NCBI GenBank assembly: GCA_013139395.1
Contig: WTAX01000515.1
Coordinates: 1 to 6,651 of the forward strand
Direction: 5' to 3'
From: Gammaproteobacteria bacterium
GTDB lineage: Bacteria; Pseudomonadota; Gammaproteobacteria; GRL18
Length of the DNA stretch: 6,651 nucleotides
Of the stretch, positions 5,452 through 6,651 are shown one piece after another. The position numbers were made by a program, and so were the translations under genes. Within the stretch, counting starts at the first letter, position 1, and every line of letters starts with the position of its first letter. A model generated the notes under the pieces. That model saw only the letters and a list, made by a program, of their open reading frames with translations, had not been told where the DNA came from and did no database searches.

Positions 5452-5527
5452 GCACAAGAACATGTGATGCATCATTTAGGGATTTTATGCTAATATGAGC
5501 GAAATGATGCATCACATGTTCTTGTGC
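5452..5527. repeat. Perfect 26-bp inverted repeat between convergent genes
   Basis: Arms 5452-5477 and 5502-5527 are exact reverse complements around a 24-nt AT-rich loop. Each arm contains the palindrome TGATGCATCA (5465-5474 and 5505-5514), so the two arms also share a direct repeat. Neither side is followed by a T-tract, so it is not a typical intrinsic terminator. I see no target-site duplication or transposase. It starts 75 nt after the mnmD stop and ends 60 nt short of the acnB stop. A dispersed palindromic (REP- or MITE-like) element or a transcription-stopping or RNA-protecting hairpin are the main readings. Confidence 0.85.
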
Positions 5528-5587
5528 GGTGCCTGAATATAATAGAGACACTATTCTGGAACAATTATTTAGATCAAATTAAGCCTG

Positions 5588-6651
5588 CTACTGATAATCA
5601 GCCATTTCATTAAAATTCAAATAACGATATATATCAGCCTTATCATCTTCTAGTGCTTTAACTGCACGTTGATATTCCTCAGGACTGGGCAGTTTACCGA
5701 GAGTGGCAACCACGGCAGACAGCTCTGCTGAAGCTAAAAAGACTTTGGCATCTTTGCCCAGGCGGTTAGGGAAGTTTCGAGTAGAGGTTGATATCACATT
5801 AGATTCATCCGCCACTCTTGCCTGATTACCCATACACAAAGAACAACCCGGCAACTCAGTTCTTGCACCAGCACGACCATAAATACTGAAAACACCTTCA
5901 CTAATGAGTTCTTTTTCATCCATTTTTGTCGGCGGGGCAATCCATAAACGAGTGGGAACAGCACCGCCGCCGTTATCAAGATGTGACTCGAGTATTTTCG
6001 CTGCAGCACGATAATGGCCAATATTGGTCATACAGGAGCCAATAAAGACTTCTTCTATTGATTGCCCTGTCAGTTCAGATAATAATTTGACATCATCCGG
6101 ATCATTAGGACAAGCAAGAATAGGTTCTTTAATGCTATCCAGATCGATCTCAATAATATCAGCATATTCGGCATCAGTATCCGGCTCTAATAGTTGCGGA
6201 TCATCCAGCCATGCCTGCATTGCATCAATACGACGCTGTAAGGTTTTTGCATCTTGATAGCCTTCACGGATCATCCAGCTCAGCAAAGTCACATTGGATG
6301 TCAGGTATTCAATAATGGGTTCTTTATTTAAGCGCACAGAACAGCCGTTAGCTGAGCGTTCTGCTGAAGCATCGGCCAGCTCAAATGCCTGCTCAACTTT
6401 TAGGTCCGGCAGACCCTCTATTTCCAGTATACGGCCATTAAAGACATTAATTTTACCCGCTTTATCAACCGTTAATTTACCATCCTGAATCGCCTGCCAG
6501 GGAATGGCATTAACTAAATCACGTAAGGTAATACCAGGCTGTAAAGTCCCTTTAAAGCGTACCAGTACTGATTCTGACATATCAAGCGGCATAACGCCCA
6601 TAGCAGCAGCAAAGGCCACCAGACCGGAGCCTGCAGGGAAAGAAATACCTA
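5588..6651 (-). CDS. acnB: Aconitate hydratase B, C-terminal part (5' end outside window)
   Basis: The frame runs from the right edge to the TAG at 5588-5590, showing 353 of an expected 850-odd residues. AcnB interconverts citrate and isocitrate in the TCA cycle and also acts on 2-methyl-cis-aconitate. The visible part starts in [18 protein letters not shown] and includes [19 protein letters not shown] and [19 protein letters not shown]. The three [4Fe-4S] ligands are intact: one Cys in [11 protein letters not shown] (codon 6032-6034) and two in [31 protein letters not shown] follows. The C-terminus [11 protein letters not shown] stops about a dozen residues earlier than E. coli AcnB, in a tail that varies in the family. 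The GTG at 6619 is internal. No U-tract terminator follows the gene; the 26-bp inverted repeat lies 60 nt downstream. Confidence 0.97.
   Translation of the reverse strand, partial: GISFPAGSGLVAFAAAMGVMPLDMSESVLVRFKGTLQPGITLRDLVNAIPWQAIQDGKLTVDKAGKINVFNGRILEIEGLPDLKVEQAFELADASAERSANGCSVRLNKEPIIEYLTSNVTLLSWMIREGYQDAKTLQRRIDAMQAWLDDPQLLEPDTDAEYADIIEIDLDSIKEPILACPNDPDDVKLLSELTGQSIEEVFIGSCMTNIGHYRAAAKILESHLDNGGGAVPTRLWIAPPTKMDEKELISEGVFSIYGRAGARTELPGCSLCMGNQARVADESNVISTSTRNFPNRLGKDAKVFLASAELSAVVATLGKLPSPEEYQRAVKALEDDKADIYRYLNFNEMADYQ

Noticed and set aside
5002..5475. Two 77-codon minus-strand frames opposite and after mnmD
   Set aside because: They have no recognisable motifs, and one is the antisense of strongly conserved MnmD sequence.
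5538..5543. Perfect TATAAT just after the 26-bp inverted repeat
   Set aside because: It lacks a -35 and would transcribe only antisense to acnB with no gene ahead of it.
6024..6488. Plus-strand frames opposite acnB
   Set aside because: Serine-rich antisense shadows of a well-conserved gene.

Overview
This is an AT-rich window that looks chromosomal and gammaproteobacterial. The aconitase B, BatD and MnmD-like proteins all resemble gammaproteobacterial members of their families, and the intergenic DNA carries a textbook CRP-type operator. No rRNA, tRNA, CRISPR array, integrase or intact insertion sequence is visible, and I cannot name the genus from sequence alone.

Layout. Positions 1-1263 (+) hold the C-terminal 420 residues of a BatD-family membrane protein whose start lies outside the window. 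It converges on a small minus-strand reading frame (1352-1666) that looks like the last blades of a YVTN-type beta-propeller. A hairpin at 1298-1335 separates the two and can terminate transcription from either side. A second hairpin sits exactly over the start of the propeller fragment (1612-1664).

The centre is a minus-strand pair that I read as one operon. The promoter-proximal gene (3535-4236) encodes a membrane-anchored or exported protein whose C-terminal half resembles the propeptide of secreted reprolysin-like metalloproteases. The next gene (1721-3475), 59 nt further on, encodes an exported zinc metalloprotease (HELGHNMSLGH) with a Gly-Gly-Ser-Thr linker and two jelly-roll, carbohydrate-binding-like domains, but no propeptide of its own. 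The two together look like a zymogen split over two genes, which is the most interesting feature of the window.

A gene-free divergent region (4237-4654) separates this operon from a stand-alone mnmD-like tRNA methyltransferase (4655-5377, +). It contains a perfect TGTGA-N6-TCACA site. The mnmD start is abnormal: coding similarity continues upstream of the first in-frame ATG, but no standard start codon lies there. mnmD converges on the C-terminal part of acnB (5588 to the right edge, minus). The 210-nt gap between them holds a perfect 26-bp inverted repeat with no U-tract.
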